Positions 17,569 to 26,237 are shown, counted from the first letter of the stretch. The stretch: 64,000 nucleotides of DNA from Ralstonia pickettii (GCF_001699815.1 NZ_MCGB01000072.1:24177-88176), one strand, 5' to 3'. Program-made: numbers and translations. Notes: a model not told the origin generated them from the letters alone.

Positions 17569-18081
17569 TTACCTCGTCGGCTTGTCGGCCTGAAACTCGA
17601 TGATGACGCCAAGCGCTGCGAGTTGCGGCGGCACTTCCGGGTGTTCACGACAAACGCGCGTGAAAGAATCCGCGATCTCTCCGATGGTGACAGTCCTGAT
17701 CTTCGGCCCGTACACCTCAACAGCATTCATAAAGCCCGTGGCGTATCCCATTTCAACCAAGCGGCCTTGGTCGGTGTTCGACTGTGCGACCCACTCCCGG
17801 CAGCTATCCAAAACCGTAGCGTGCGTGGGCGCGGCCCCGGCTGAGAGGCCGTGTGCGAGAACCAGCGTCGAGTCTTCCTTCTCCTGCGAACCGGGCATGA
17901 CAATTAGGTCTTCCAGTTTCGGATCGCCTGGCTTCGCTGTCGGGACGCTCGGGAGTTGGCCAGTTGCCCGTCCATAGGTGATAAGCCTGGCGGGGTCGAA
18001 GTCAGCGGGGAGTCCGTTGTCTGCTGCCTGCGCAACAGTGGCAACGAGAACGGTTGCCGCGAACAGAACTGTGCGTTTCAT
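17569..18081 (-). CDS. Small periplasmic protein, possibly Rap1a/Tai-like
   Basis: 170 residues with a clear Sec signal peptide (MKRTVLFAATVLVATVAQAA). The mature part ends with GYATGFMNAV, TVTIGEIADSFTRVCREHPE and AALGVIIEF. This spacing recalls the Rap1a/Tai immunity-type periplasmic fold, a weak match by eye. Two cysteines could form a disulphide. The start at 18081 is supported by TAGGAAAA; the frame is open further upstream. It lies 10 bases after the SieB-like gene and is the third gene of a leftward operon. Function is not known; the pairing with a superinfection-exclusion gene suggests an envelope-level defence or immunity role. Confidence 0.75.
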   Translation of the reverse strand: MKRTVLFAATVLVATVAQAADNGLPADFDPARLITYGRATGQLPSVPTAKPGDPKLEDLIVMPGSQEKEDSTLVLAHGLSAGAAPTHATVLDSCREWVAQSNTDQGRLVEMGYATGFMNAVEVYGPKIRTVTIGEIADSFTRVCREHPEVPPQLAALGVIIEFQADKPTR

Positions 18082-18091
18082 CGAATTTTTC

Positions 18092-18598
18092 CTACAGCAG
18101 AAGCTCAGGCTCCGCCGAGAGAATTTCACGAGCCCATGGTTGCATGTTGAACGGAAACCCAAGTCCATATGAAACGGATGATGCTCTATACAGTACCCTC
18201 TTTCCCTCCAACCCTCGCACGGCGCCGTCGTTTAGGCTGTAAGTGACCGACGCGGCCTGGTCGCGGATGTAGGGAATCAGAACTGCCTTCTCGTCCGGTG
18301 TAAGCGTTGTCAGCCACTTTCGTCTGACCTTACGCATCCGCGCATCGTCTAGCAACGAGCCGATTACATTGAAAACCCATGCGAGCCCGTGCGCGAGCAG
18401 ATAGGCACAGGAAGCCAGTAACGCGAATCCAATCCACATTCGATACTTCGCGAGAAAGTCCGCGAGACCTGTTGCAGCAATAGCGTGTGCCGGAGCGTAT
18501 AAAAGTGCCCCGCTAGCGAGTGCGATGGCAAGTAGTGGCTTTACGGCAATCTGCCCAACTGCCTTAATGCCCTCAGCAATGTCCCCAATCATGCCCAT
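18092..18598 (-). CDS. Superinfection exclusion protein B (SieB)-like membrane protein
   Basis: 168 residues (or 166 from the second Met). Hydrophobic segments near 20-45 and 52-80 are followed by a cytoplasmic part with TLTPDEKAVLIPYIRDQAAS, VRGLEGKRVLYRASSVSYG and FPFNMQPWAREIL. The pattern of L(T/S)PDEKAVL, GLxxKxxLYRAS and (F)NxQPWA is what I know from the SieB family (PF14163). P22/lambda SieB aborts infection by other phages. Located between a 49-residue membrane peptide and the periplasmic protein, next to the Gabija-like pair, it supports a defence segment at the right end of the element. Confidence 0.8.
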   Translation of the reverse strand: MGMIGDIAEGIKAVGQIAVKPLLAIALASGALLYAPAHAIAATGLADFLAKYRMWIGFALLASCAYLLAHGLAWVFNVIGSLLDDARMRKVRRKWLTTLTPDEKAVLIPYIRDQAASVTYSLNDGAVRGLEGKRVLYRASSVSYGLGFPFNMQPWAREILSAEPELLL

Positions 18599-18618
18599 GT
18601 CAGCGTTTTCCTGGTCAA

Positions 18619-18768
18619 TTACCTTAGCAGCGCATCCAGAAGCTCTCTGTATGCACTTGCTTTTGTGTCAGTGCTAATGATGACAGCACGTTTACCGCCC
18701 CGCCCGGCAAAGTGCGCACCCGCATAGCCGCACAGACTTGCTATCAGAACGGTCATCAGCAGTTCCAT
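18619..18768 (-). CDS. 49-residue membrane peptide at the head of the sieB operon
   Basis: Short ORF: MELLMTVLIASLCGYAGAHF..., one hydrophobic N-terminal helix (about 2-20), then a basic GRGGKRAV stretch and a polar tail ending LLDALLR. A strong GGGGAG ribosome site lies 10 bases upstream, and the stop is 20 bases before the sieB start, so all three genes are probably one transcript. No family recognised. Such a small membrane peptide could regulate or anchor the SieB protein; that is inference. Confidence 0.6.
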   Translation of the reverse strand: MELLMTVLIASLCGYAGAHFAGRGGKRAVIISTDTKASAYRELLDALLR

Positions 18769-19055
18769 TGAGGCGTTCTCCCCATTTTCGTTTTAGTTAC
18801 GAGATGGTACGTGAGCTGCCGGTCAAAAATGGGACGCTAGTCCAATGTCCACGCCGCGTCCTCAGAAAATCAGACAAATGCAACCCTGCGCACTAGTCCT
18901 TTGCCGCCGATGGCGGCGAACCTGTTGCGGACCTATTCAGGCTTACAGCATTGCCAAGCGGCAGATCGAACGTACAATTTCGCAGGACCGCCACGCGGGC
19001 CCCCAGGCAATAGCATCAAGACAAAGGCGCCTGGGCAGGGAAAGGGAGACCGGAC

Positions 19056-21089
19056 GTGAAGCTGTCCGAAATTGCCATCATGAACTTCCGGCTGCTGCAG
19101 TACGCCCGTATGCGGCTGGACACGACAGGCATCACCACGATCCTCGTCGGCCCCAACAATAGCGGCAAGACTTCGGCCATCGAGGCCATGCTGACCTTCC
19201 TGCAAAGGCCGATCAAGCAGCTGTCGATCAATGATTTTTCTCTGGGGTGTCGCGATGCCCTAAAGAAGTTTGAGCAGCACGTCCTAGCGCCGCCTGCGGC
19301 GGCCGCACCCGCGGGGGGCGAAGCTGCAGTAGCCGCGCCACCGCCCCTCCCCGACTTGCCGGTCTTGTCGTTGCGCCTCAAGTTCGACTACGACGACACG
19401 GGCCCAGATTTGGCGATTGCAGGGGAGTTGCTGATGGATCTGGAGGATGCGTCCGCCTCGGTGATGGTCGAAATCCGCTTCGCGCCTGCGAATCCCGAGC
19501 AACTGGCGCAGGCCTACCTGAAGGACCGGGACGACGATCAGTCGCTTTTCGATTATCTTGCGGCCACCCTGCATGACCACTACAAGCTCGACCAATTCAA
19601 GTTGAGCCCTGACGGCAGCGAAGCCGAGCGCCTGCCCGACCGAGGCATCTTGCAGCGGCTGATCCGCATCGACGTCGTCAGCGCTCAGCGCCACATCGAC
19701 GACCGTGAAGAAGGCAGCAAGGCCACGCGCCTCTCGACATTGCTCCACACGCACTACGAGCGCCGCTACAAAGTCGATGCTCCCAACGATTTCAAGGCAC
19801 TCGAGAAGACGCTGCGGGACCAGTCCACCATCCTTGGCCCTCAGTACGTCAAGGCTTTCGACGGCCTGATGAAGGGGTTGGCGAAGTTCGGCCATCCGGA
19901 ATCCCCCAAGCTAACTGTGCGCGCTGAGCTCAGCGCCGATGGCCTTTTCAAGGACACGACGCGCGTCTACTACTCGGCGGCCAGCGCAACGACGCCACCA
20001 GCCGAGGGACCCGCGGCAGCGCTTGATCAGGCCTTCGAGCTTCCCGAGCGATACAACGGACTCGGGTTCAAGAACCTCATCTACATTGTTCTGTGCCTCA
20101 AGTCCTTCCGTGAGGACGTGGAGTCTGACCTCGAGCATCGTCCCCGTGTCCACTTGGTCGTCGTTGAGGAGCCCGAGGTGCACATGCATCCTCAGATGCA
20201 GGCGGTCTTCGTCCAGAAGGTCAGCGAGTTCCTCACACCCGCTGCGGGTGAGACCGGCGTGCAACTGCTGCTGACGACGCACTCATCGCACATGGCGGCC
20301 AACTGCGGCTTCGCGCCGATTCGCTACTTCCGGCGAAACAAGGGAACGGTCGAGATCAAGGACCTGCTGTCCTTCGAGTGCTCTGCAACGACCGACCCCG
20401 AAAAGGCCGCGATGGAGTTCCTGCGGAAGTACTTGACGACCACTCGATGCGACATGTTCTTCGCGGACAAGCTCGTGTTCATCGAAGGGCAAGTCGAGCG
20501 CATGCTTCTGCCTCGCCTAATCGCCGCCCTGGATATCGCACTGCGCGACAAGCTAACCTCGACTTATGTCTGCACGGTAGAAGTGGGCGGCGCGTACGCA
20601 CATCTCTTCCGCAAGCTGATCGAGTTCTTGCAGTTGCCGGCTCTGGTCATCACCGATTTGGATTCGATCGATGGCACAACCAAGAAGAAGGCGCCCGTCG
20701 CAAACGGGCATGTCAGCAGTAATGCAACCCTGTCTCAGTGGCTTCCAGGAAGTTCTGATTTGCCTGTGCTGATGGCGGCTGGCGAAGCACAAAAGACCTC
20801 TGGACGTGTCCGGGTTGCCTATCAAGTCCCGGAAGCAGTCGGCCAACCGTGCGCTCGCAGCTTCGAGGAAGCCTTTGTCTACGCGAACGCGGCATGGCTG
20901 ACCGCCAACAAAGCCAAGATGTTGGCCACCGGAGAAACATTCACTCATGCTGACGCCGCAGCCCTGACCGCGGACGCCTACAACGTAAGTCTGCCGAAGG
21001 TCGACTTTGCGCTTGATCTGCTGGCCAACGAAGGCTGGGCCACACCGATGTACATCCGCGAGGGGCTCGAATGGTTGGCGAAGCAGTAG
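19056..21089 (+). CDS. gajA: OLD-family ATPase/TOPRIM nuclease, Gabija GajA-like
   Basis: 677 residues. N-terminal ABC-type ATPase with Walker A GPNNSGKTS (32-40), a long insertion with an Ala/Pro linker (about 75-105), and Walker B VVVEEPEVHMHPQ followed by the H-loop TTHSS. The C-terminal TOPRIM nuclease carries FIEGQVERML (about 475) and the DxD of VITDLDSIDG (about 534). A GTG start at 19056 is supported by GGGAAAGGGAG. The stop overlaps the helicase start by 19 bases. An OLD nuclease directly upstream of a UvrD-like helicase is the Gabija layout, which cleaves DNA when nucleotide pools fall during phage infection. It is about 100 residues longer than the best-known GajA. Confidence 0.85.
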   Translation: MKLSEIAIMNFRLLQYARMRLDTTGITTILVGPNNSGKTSAIEAMLTFLQRPIKQLSINDFSLGCRDALKKFEQHVLAPPAAAAPAGGEAAVAAPPPLPDLPVLSLRLKFDYDDTGPDLAIAGELLMDLEDASASVMVEIRFAPANPEQLAQAYLKDRDDDQSLFDYLAATLHDHYKLDQFKLSPDGSEAERLPDRGILQRLIRIDVVSAQRHIDDREEGSKATRLSTLLHTHYERRYKVDAPNDFKALEKTLRDQSTILGPQYVKAFDGLMKGLAKFGHPESPKLTVRAELSADGLFKDTTRVYYSAASATTPPAEGPAAALDQAFELPERYNGLGFKNLIYIVLCLKSFREDVESDLEHRPRVHLVVVEEPEVHMHPQMQAVFVQKVSEFLTPAAGETGVQLLLTTHSSHMAANCGFAPIRYFRRNKGTVEIKDLLSFECSATTDPEKAAMEFLRKYLTTTRCDMFFADKLVFIEGQVERMLLPRLIAALDIALRDKLTSTYVCTVEVGGAYAHLFRKLIEFLQLPALVITDLDSIDGTTKKKAPVANGHVSSNATLSQWLPGSSDLPVLMAAGEAQKTSGRVRVAYQVPEAVGQPCARSFEEAFVYANAAWLTANKAKMLATGETFTHADAAALTADAYNVSLPKVDFALDLLANEGWATPMYIREGLEWLAKQ

Positions 21090-22828
21090 CCGCGGCCGCG
21101 CCCGAAAAGACAGCGGACGAGCGCATCGCCGAATGCCTCGCCGAGGGTCGCAGTTTCGTTCTCGACGCTGGTGCCGGCGCGGGCAAGACTTACTCTCTCG
21201 TCGAGGGTCTGAAGAAGCTCTGTGCACCGACGGTCGCCGACCGGCTCAGGCGTGACGGGCAGCAGATCGCCTGCATCACCTATACCAATGTGGCCAAGGA
21301 CCAGGTGATTGACCGCATCCAGGGCAACTCTTTGGTGCGTGTCTCGACTATCCATGACTTCCTATGGAGCACGTTGCAGCCCCACCAGCAAGCCCTTCGG
21401 CAGGCTCTGCTCGATTTCAATGCTGCACTCCCCACGGGGAGCTCGCGTCGGGTTGATCAAGCGGAACTAGCAGCAAGGGTCGCCGCCCGGCTTGAGGTGA
21501 AGTACTCGGACCGGGGCTCCAAGTTCCTCGAGGGTCGGATCTATCACGACGACCTGCTTTCGATCGCGCGCATCGCCTACACCAGATACGACAAGCTGGC
21601 GCGCATCGTGGCGAGCCGCTACCCCTACATCTTCATCGACGAGTACCAGGACACCAGCGAAGCAGTGATCGACATCCTGCTTTGCCGGATGCTACCGCTG
21701 GCTGGCAACAAGCTCGTGCTCGGATTTTTCGGTGACAAGATGCAGAACATCTATCACCATGGAGAACACAAGGGGATCGGCGAACTTCCAGCTGAGCTGG
21801 CAGCGCCACTTGAGGTCATCGTCAAGCGCGAGAACCGTCGTTGCTCGCTGCGCGTCATGGATGTGTTGAACAACATCCGGACCGACATCACGCAGATACC
21901 TGGGAGCAACAACGCGCAAGGCGACGTAGCGTACATCCGCGTTGCGGCTGGTGCCGATGAAGCGGGTCTTCAACGCGCACGCGACCTGCTGACCGACACC
22001 TTGAACTGGGACCTGGCAAGCCAAGGAACACGCGAGCTTTACCTCACCCATCGGCTGATTGCCCGCAAGGCTGGTTTTGCTGACTTGCTTCAGGCCTTCA
22101 CGGATCGTGGGTCCTTTGCCAAGGATGCCCTCACCGACGGCTCTGATCGGCGGATTGCGTTCTTCTTGGAGAAGGTTGAACCGCTGGCCCTGGCCTGGGA
22201 GAAGGGGCAGATCGGCGAGACGCTGGGCCGGCTCCATGGCGCGGGGCACCGACTAGCCAGTCGCACAGCAAAGTCTGGCGTGCGCGATGCGCTTAATGCC
22301 CTGACGGCAAAGCGAGCTGCCGGCACAGTCCGTGAAGTGCTTGAGACGATCCGCGACCGCCAGCTATTCCCACTGACCGATGACTTGGCCCTCCGGCTTG
22401 TAAACACGCAGCCCATCCTCACTGCGGAGATGGATGATGCCGCGAAAGAGCGCGAGCAACTGGAGGCGACGCTGTACGGGGCCTTCTTCGCGCTTCCCTA
22501 CCAGCAGGTCGCCGCCTTCGCCCGGTTCTTCATGACCAGCACGCCGTTTGCTACCAAGCATGGCGTGAAGGGAGACGAGTTCGATACCGTGCTGGTCGTG
22601 CTGGACGACTCCGGCGCCGCGTGGACCTTCTATTCGTTCGACAAGTACCTGTCCGGTGCGGATGAGACGGCGAAACCAGAGCGCGCAAAGCGGTCTCGCA
22701 ATGTCTTCTACGTCTGCTGCTCTAGGGCCCGGCAGAGGCTGGCGGTGATCGATCTCACCGGTGCTTCCGCGGCGAAGGACGAGCGAATGCGCACGCTGTT
22801 CGGACTGGACCGCTGCTATGAGGTATAG
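21071..22828 (+). CDS. gajB: UvrD/Rep-like superfamily 1 helicase, Gabija GajB-like
   Basis: 585 residues. Walker A DAGAGAGKTYSLV (32-44), motif Ia region ACITYTNVAKDQV, motif II FIDEYQDTSE (about 190) and motif VI YVCCSRARQRLAV near the end. Motif III is around GDKMQNIYHHGE. It starts inside the last codons of gajA (19-base overlap), so translation is coupled. GajB senses nucleic-acid ends and activates the partner nuclease in studied Gabija systems. It ends about 250 bases before the right end of the element. Typical GajB is nearer 500 residues; the extra length is in the C-terminal helicase half. Confidence 0.85.
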   Translation: MVGEAVAAAAPEKTADERIAECLAEGRSFVLDAGAGAGKTYSLVEGLKKLCAPTVADRLRRDGQQIACITYTNVAKDQVIDRIQGNSLVRVSTIHDFLWSTLQPHQQALRQALLDFNAALPTGSSRRVDQAELAARVAARLEVKYSDRGSKFLEGRIYHDDLLSIARIAYTRYDKLARIVASRYPYIFIDEYQDTSEAVIDILLCRMLPLAGNKLVLGFFGDKMQNIYHHGEHKGIGELPAELAAPLEVIVKRENRRCSLRVMDVLNNIRTDITQIPGSNNAQGDVAYIRVAAGADEAGLQRARDLLTDTLNWDLASQGTRELYLTHRLIARKAGFADLLQAFTDRGSFAKDALTDGSDRRIAFFLEKVEPLALAWEKGQIGETLGRLHGAGHRLASRTAKSGVRDALNALTAKRAAGTVREVLETIRDRQLFPLTDDLALRLVNTQPILTAEMDDAAKEREQLEATLYGAFFALPYQQVAAFARFFMTSTPFATKHGVKGDEFDTVLVVLDDSGAAWTFYSFDKYLSGADETAKPERAKRSRNVFYVCCSRARQRLAVIDLTGASAAKDERMRTLFGLDRCYEV

Positions 22829-22891
22829 CAGCACGGCGCAGATCCGTGACCGGCAGGGAGGGCCACCACTGACGCCGACGAAGGTCCGCCC

Positions 22892-23065
22892 ATGTACCTG
22901 CTCTACCGCGGCTGCGCGGTTGGCCCACGCAAGGGCTCTGAGAAGCCTCTGCTCGATGTACACTTCAGGCTTTGTAGTGTCCATATCTACTGGCCACACG
23001 AGCGACACAAGGAATCACCTAAGTTGTTGATTGCTCAGCCATTCGATGTGTCCATATACCCGTAG
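22892..23065 (+). CDS. Possible 57-residue protein at the right end of the element
   Basis: MYLLYRGCAVGPRKG...FDVSIYP. An AAGG-like site lies 8 bases upstream, and the stop codon falls inside the right terminal inverted repeat. Composition is protein-like (no low-complexity bias), but no family is recognised and no second line of evidence exists. It may be spurious. Confidence 0.3.
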   Translation: MYLLYRGCAVGPRKGSEKPLLDVHFRLCSVHIYWPHERHKESPKLLIAQPFDVSIYP

Positions 23066-23091
23066 ACTTGCTAATGTTGTTCAACGTCTGA
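23062..23091 (+). repeat. Right junction (attR-like): terminal inverted repeat, 6-bp core and displaced ychF 3' end
   Basis: GTAGACTTGCTAATG (23062-23076) is the inverted partner of 1027-1041. TTGTTC (23077-23082) is the core. AACGTCTGA (23083-23091) completes TTG TTC AAC GTC TGA, i.e. LFNV-stop, the family-typical end of YchF that is missing at the left junction. Confidence 0.85.
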
Positions 23092-23111
23092 CCCCGCGCA
23101 CGTCCAACGAG

Positions 23112-23141
23112 AAAGCCCCGCAGTGATTGCGGGGCTTTTTT
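23112..23141 (+). terminator. Original ychF terminator, now separated from its gene
   Basis: A perfect 10-base stem AAAGCCCCGC / GCGGGGCTTT with a 7-base loop and a T6 tail, 21 bases after the displaced ychF stop codon. It would have ended ychF transcripts before the 22-kb insertion. Confidence 0.85.
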
Positions 23142-23429
23142 CATGGGCGAGGCGCAAGCACGCAGCGGTGGCCCGCCAGACGAATGCCGTCCCCACCCTT
23201 GTAACGTTGAGGCGGCCCAGCATCACTTTTTTACACGCGGGCAAGTGAACAAGACGGCTTCGATGCTCGGCAAGGCCCATCGCTGCGCCATTTTCACGTC
23301 GCTGGCACGCCGGTTGCGTGAAACGCGGCAGATACGCTGAACCCCGGCAGGCCGCTTCCGCCCGGGGCAGCCCGCCGCCCCGACTGGCATTCAGCCAGGA
23401 CCGTTCGGACGGCGCACTCGCCCAACGCC

Positions 23430-25718
23430 ATGAGTTCGCAATCGCCTCCGCCCTTGTCTGCAATTGACGACATCGACGCCTCGACCGGTATCGGCAGCAA
23501 CGCTGCCATCCAGTCGCGCGGGGTGTTGCTGTGCCTGTCCGAACCCGATCTGCGCATCCATCAGGTGAGTGAAAACCTGGAGGCCGCGCTGGGTACGCCA
23601 CTGGCCACCGCGCTGCAGGCGCCTGTTGACCATGTCATCGGCACGGCGGGGCGCGAGGTGCTGGAGCGCGCCCTGGGCACGCACAGCATCGACGGACACC
23701 CCTTGTATATCGGCACACTCCTGACGCCGCACGGGCACGCACTCGACGCGGTGGTGCATCGGCACAAGGGCACGCTCATCCTGGAGGTGGAACCCGCCAT
23801 GCATGCGGCCGACGGCGCGTTTGCGTCGATGTATCCGCTGGTGCGCACCTTTGTCGCCAGCCTGCAAGCCGTAGGCACGATCGATGCGCTGACGGACCTC
23901 GCCGCGCGCGAAGTCCACCACCTCACCCACTTTGGCCGCGTCACGATCTACCGCATTGAGCGCGATGGCTCCTTGCAAGCGCTCGCTGAAGCGCGCAACG
24001 AGGCCTATGACACGCTGGTCGGTACGCACCTGTCTGGCGCCGGCATAACGCCCGAACTGCGCAATCTGTATAGCCACAACCCCTTGCGCCTGGTGGCAGA
24101 CGTCGACGACACGCCGGTGGGGCTGGTGCCCCCGCTGCATCCGTCCACCGGGCGGACGACCGATCTGACCTACGCGGCCTTGCGCGCGGCTTCCGATGCG
24201 CAGCGCGAAACCATGCGCCGCATGGGCGCGAAGGCGTCGCTCACGCTGGCGCTTACGGTGCGCGGGAACCTGTGGGGCTTGATCGCCCGCCACCATGCGA
24301 CGCCCTGTTCGTTGTCGTTTGAAGTGCGCACGGCATGCGAACACCTGGCGCAGATTCTGTCGCTGCAGATCGAAGCGAAGGAAGATCGCGCCGAGATCGC
24401 CCACCGGCTGGAACTGCGACGCATCCTTGTGCGCCTGCTGGCCGCGATGGCCGACCGTGACCATTTCCACGAAGGCCTGCTCGAACATCCCGCCGATCTG
24501 CTGCGCTTTGCCTCGGCCAGCGGCGCCGCCATCGTTCGCCAGGGCGAGTGCGTGCGCATCGGTGCCGCGCCTGACGAAGCCAGCATCCTGCGCCTGACCG
24601 AATGGCTGGCCAATGCGCACCCCGGGGAGGTCTTCCACACCGACCGTGTGGCCGCCACCTACCCGGACAGCGCAGCGCTGCTGCCCCAGGCCAGTGGCGT
24701 GCTGGCCGTGCAGGTTTCGCAACTGCATCGCCACTACGTGCTGTGGTTCCGCCCCGAAACCCCGCACACCGTGCGCTGGGCGGGCGACGCACCGGACGCG
24801 GCCATCGCCCACGACAGCCAGCACGTGCTGGGCCGCACCCGCCATTGGCAGGAGCGCATCGCGCACACTTCGCGCCCGTGGCGCACAAGCGAAGTGGAAA
24901 CCGCCGCGGAGTTCCGCTACGCCGTCCTGAACATCGTGCTGCGCCGCGCGGAAGAAGCCGCGGAGTTGGCCAGCGAACTGCGCCGCGCCAACCACGAACT
25001 GGAAGCGTTTTCGTATTCCGTATCGCACGACTTGCGCGCGCCGCTGCGCCACATCGCCGGCTATGCCGAACTACTGGACGAGATGGAGGGCCAGCACGTC
25101 TCGGCACGCGGGCGGCACTTTCTGCAGACGATCTCAGAGTCGTCGCGCTTTGCGGGCAAGCTGGTCGACGATCTGCTGACCTTTTCGCAGATGGGCCGCG
25201 GCGCGCTTCATCTGACCGACGTCGATCTCGCACAGCTCGTGCGCGGCGTCGTGCGCGATCTGACGCCAGATCAGGGACGTCGCCATATTGAATGGGACAT
25301 CGCCACCTTGCCGGTGGTGCGCGCCGACCCGGCATTCCTGCAACTGGCGATGCGCAACCTGCTCTCCAACGCAGTCAAATACACGCGCGGCCGTGACCCG
25401 GCGCGCATCCATATCGACGCCGAACAGACCGACGCCGAAACCATCGTGCGCATTGCCGACAACGGCGTGGGCTTCTCGATGGAATACGTGGCCAAGCTGT
25501 TCGGCGTGTTCCAGCGGCTGCATCGCATGGACGAGTTCGAGGGCACCGGCATCGGCCTGGCTAATGTGCGGCGCATCATCGATCGCCACGGCGGCCGCAC
25601 CTGGGCCGAGGGCGAGCTTGATCGCGGCGCGACGTTCTACTTCGCGCTGCCGCGCACGCCGGACCCGCAGGCGGCATCCGCAGCGGGCCTCCGCACACCC
25701 GTGACTCGCGATGCCTGA
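23430..25718 (+). CDS. Bacteriophytochrome-like histidine kinase lacking chromophore residues
   Basis: 762 residues in the order PAS (about 20-130), GAF (about 135-310), PHY (about 320-500), histidine kinase with H533 (YSVSHDLRAPLRH) and ATPase N, G1 and G2 boxes (RNLLSNAVKYT, DNGVGF, GTGIGL). Canonical phytochromes bind biliverdin through an N-terminal Cys near IPGxIQPHG, a PxSDIP motif and a His in the GAF domain. Here the matching places read TGIGSNAAIQSRG with no Cys, LSGAGITP, and SDAQRETMRRMG with Gln for His (258). Only the HH of LIARHH is kept. No heme oxygenase gene is adjacent. It is probably a sensor that no longer binds bilin. It overlaps the next gene by one base. Confidence 0.9.
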   Translation: MSSQSPPPLSAIDDIDASTGIGSNAAIQSRGVLLCLSEPDLRIHQVSENLEAALGTPLATALQAPVDHVIGTAGREVLERALGTHSIDGHPLYIGTLLTPHGHALDAVVHRHKGTLILEVEPAMHAADGAFASMYPLVRTFVASLQAVGTIDALTDLAAREVHHLTHFGRVTIYRIERDGSLQALAEARNEAYDTLVGTHLSGAGITPELRNLYSHNPLRLVADVDDTPVGLVPPLHPSTGRTTDLTYAALRAASDAQRETMRRMGAKASLTLALTVRGNLWGLIARHHATPCSLSFEVRTACEHLAQILSLQIEAKEDRAEIAHRLELRRILVRLLAAMADRDHFHEGLLEHPADLLRFASASGAAIVRQGECVRIGAAPDEASILRLTEWLANAHPGEVFHTDRVAATYPDSAALLPQASGVLAVQVSQLHRHYVLWFRPETPHTVRWAGDAPDAAIAHDSQHVLGRTRHWQERIAHTSRPWRTSEVETAAEFRYAVLNIVLRRAEEAAELASELRRANHELEAFSYSVSHDLRAPLRHIAGYAELLDEMEGQHVSARGRHFLQTISESSRFAGKLVDDLLTFSQMGRGALHLTDVDLAQLVRGVVRDLTPDQGRRHIEWDIATLPVVRADPAFLQLAMRNLLSNAVKYTRGRDPARIHIDAEQTDAETIVRIADNGVGFSMEYVAKLFGVFQRLHRMDEFEGTGIGLANVRRIIDRHGGRTWAEGELDRGATFYFALPRTPDPQAASAAGLRTPVTRDA

Positions 25719-26212
25719 TGGTTCTTTCCACGCTCATTGCCACCATGCTCAAACCCATCCTGCTCGTTGAAGACAATCCGAACGACCTCGAGCTGACCCT
25801 GCTGGCGCTGGAGCGCAGCCAGCTTGCCAACGATGTGGTCGTCACCCGCGACGGCGCTGAAGCGCTGGACTACCTGCACGCGCGCAACCTGTACGCGCAA
25901 CGCGTGCCGGGCAACCCTGCCGTGGTGCTGCTCGACTTGAAGCTGCCCAAGGTCGACGGGCTGGAAGTGCTGGCCGAGATCCGTGCCACGCCCGCGCTCA
26001 AGAGCCTGCCCGTGGTCATGCTCACGTCGTCGCGCGAAGAAACCGATCTGCTGCGCAGCTACGAACTGGGCGTCAACGCCTACGTGGTCAAACCGGTGGA
26101 GTTCCGGGCGTTTGTCGATGCGATTGCCGACCTGGGCGTATTCTGGGCGGTGCTCAATGAACCGCCGCCCGGCTCCACCCGGGCACGCCGCACGTTGCTG
26201 CCGGTAAGCTAG
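25718..26212 (+). CDS. Single-domain response regulator paired with the phytochrome-like kinase
   Basis: 164 residues. The receiver domain begins LKPILLVEDNPNDLEL (acidic pair DN), the phospho-acceptor Asp is in VLLDLKLPKVDG, Thr in VVMLTSSRE and Lys in YVVKPVEF. No output domain follows, as in Rcp1-type phytochrome partners. TGATG overlap with the kinase gene shows coupling; an internal ATG at 25745 is an alternative start closer to the domain. It should accept phosphate from the upstream kinase and pass the signal by protein contact. Confidence 0.92.
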   Translation: MVLSTLIATMLKPILLVEDNPNDLELTLLALERSQLANDVVVTRDGAEALDYLHARNLYAQRVPGNPAVVLLDLKLPKVDGLEVLAEIRATPALKSLPVVMLTSSREETDLLRSYELGVNAYVVKPVEFRAFVDAIADLGVFWAVLNEPPPGSTRARRTLLPVS

Positions 26213-26237
26213 CGGCCCATCCGGAGCATTCGCCCCC

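Larger units (their letters stand above)
1027..23076 (+). mobile_element. 22-kb recombinase-trio integrative element in the 3' end of ychF, carrying phthalate catabolism and phage defence
   Basis: The left boundary is where ychF departs from its family ending. The right boundary is where the missing ending (TTC AAC GTC TGA, i.e. FNV-stop) and the ychF terminator resume. Imperfect 15-bp inverted repeats and 6-bp cores differing at one base lie at the two junctions. Three tyrosine recombinases and a small coiled-coil gene sit at the left end, as in Tn554-type elements, which also integrate site-specifically and leave non-identical short cores. Cargo: phthalate pathway with regulator, porin and transporter; hemerythrin; SieB operon; Gabija-like pair. 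No conjugation genes are seen, so it may move within the cell or depend on other elements. Confidence 0.85.

Noticed and set aside
23391..25052. Minus-strand frame of 553 residues opposite the phytochrome-like kinase
   Set aside because: Shadow of a high-GC gene; composition is Arg/Gly/His-rich and lacks domains.
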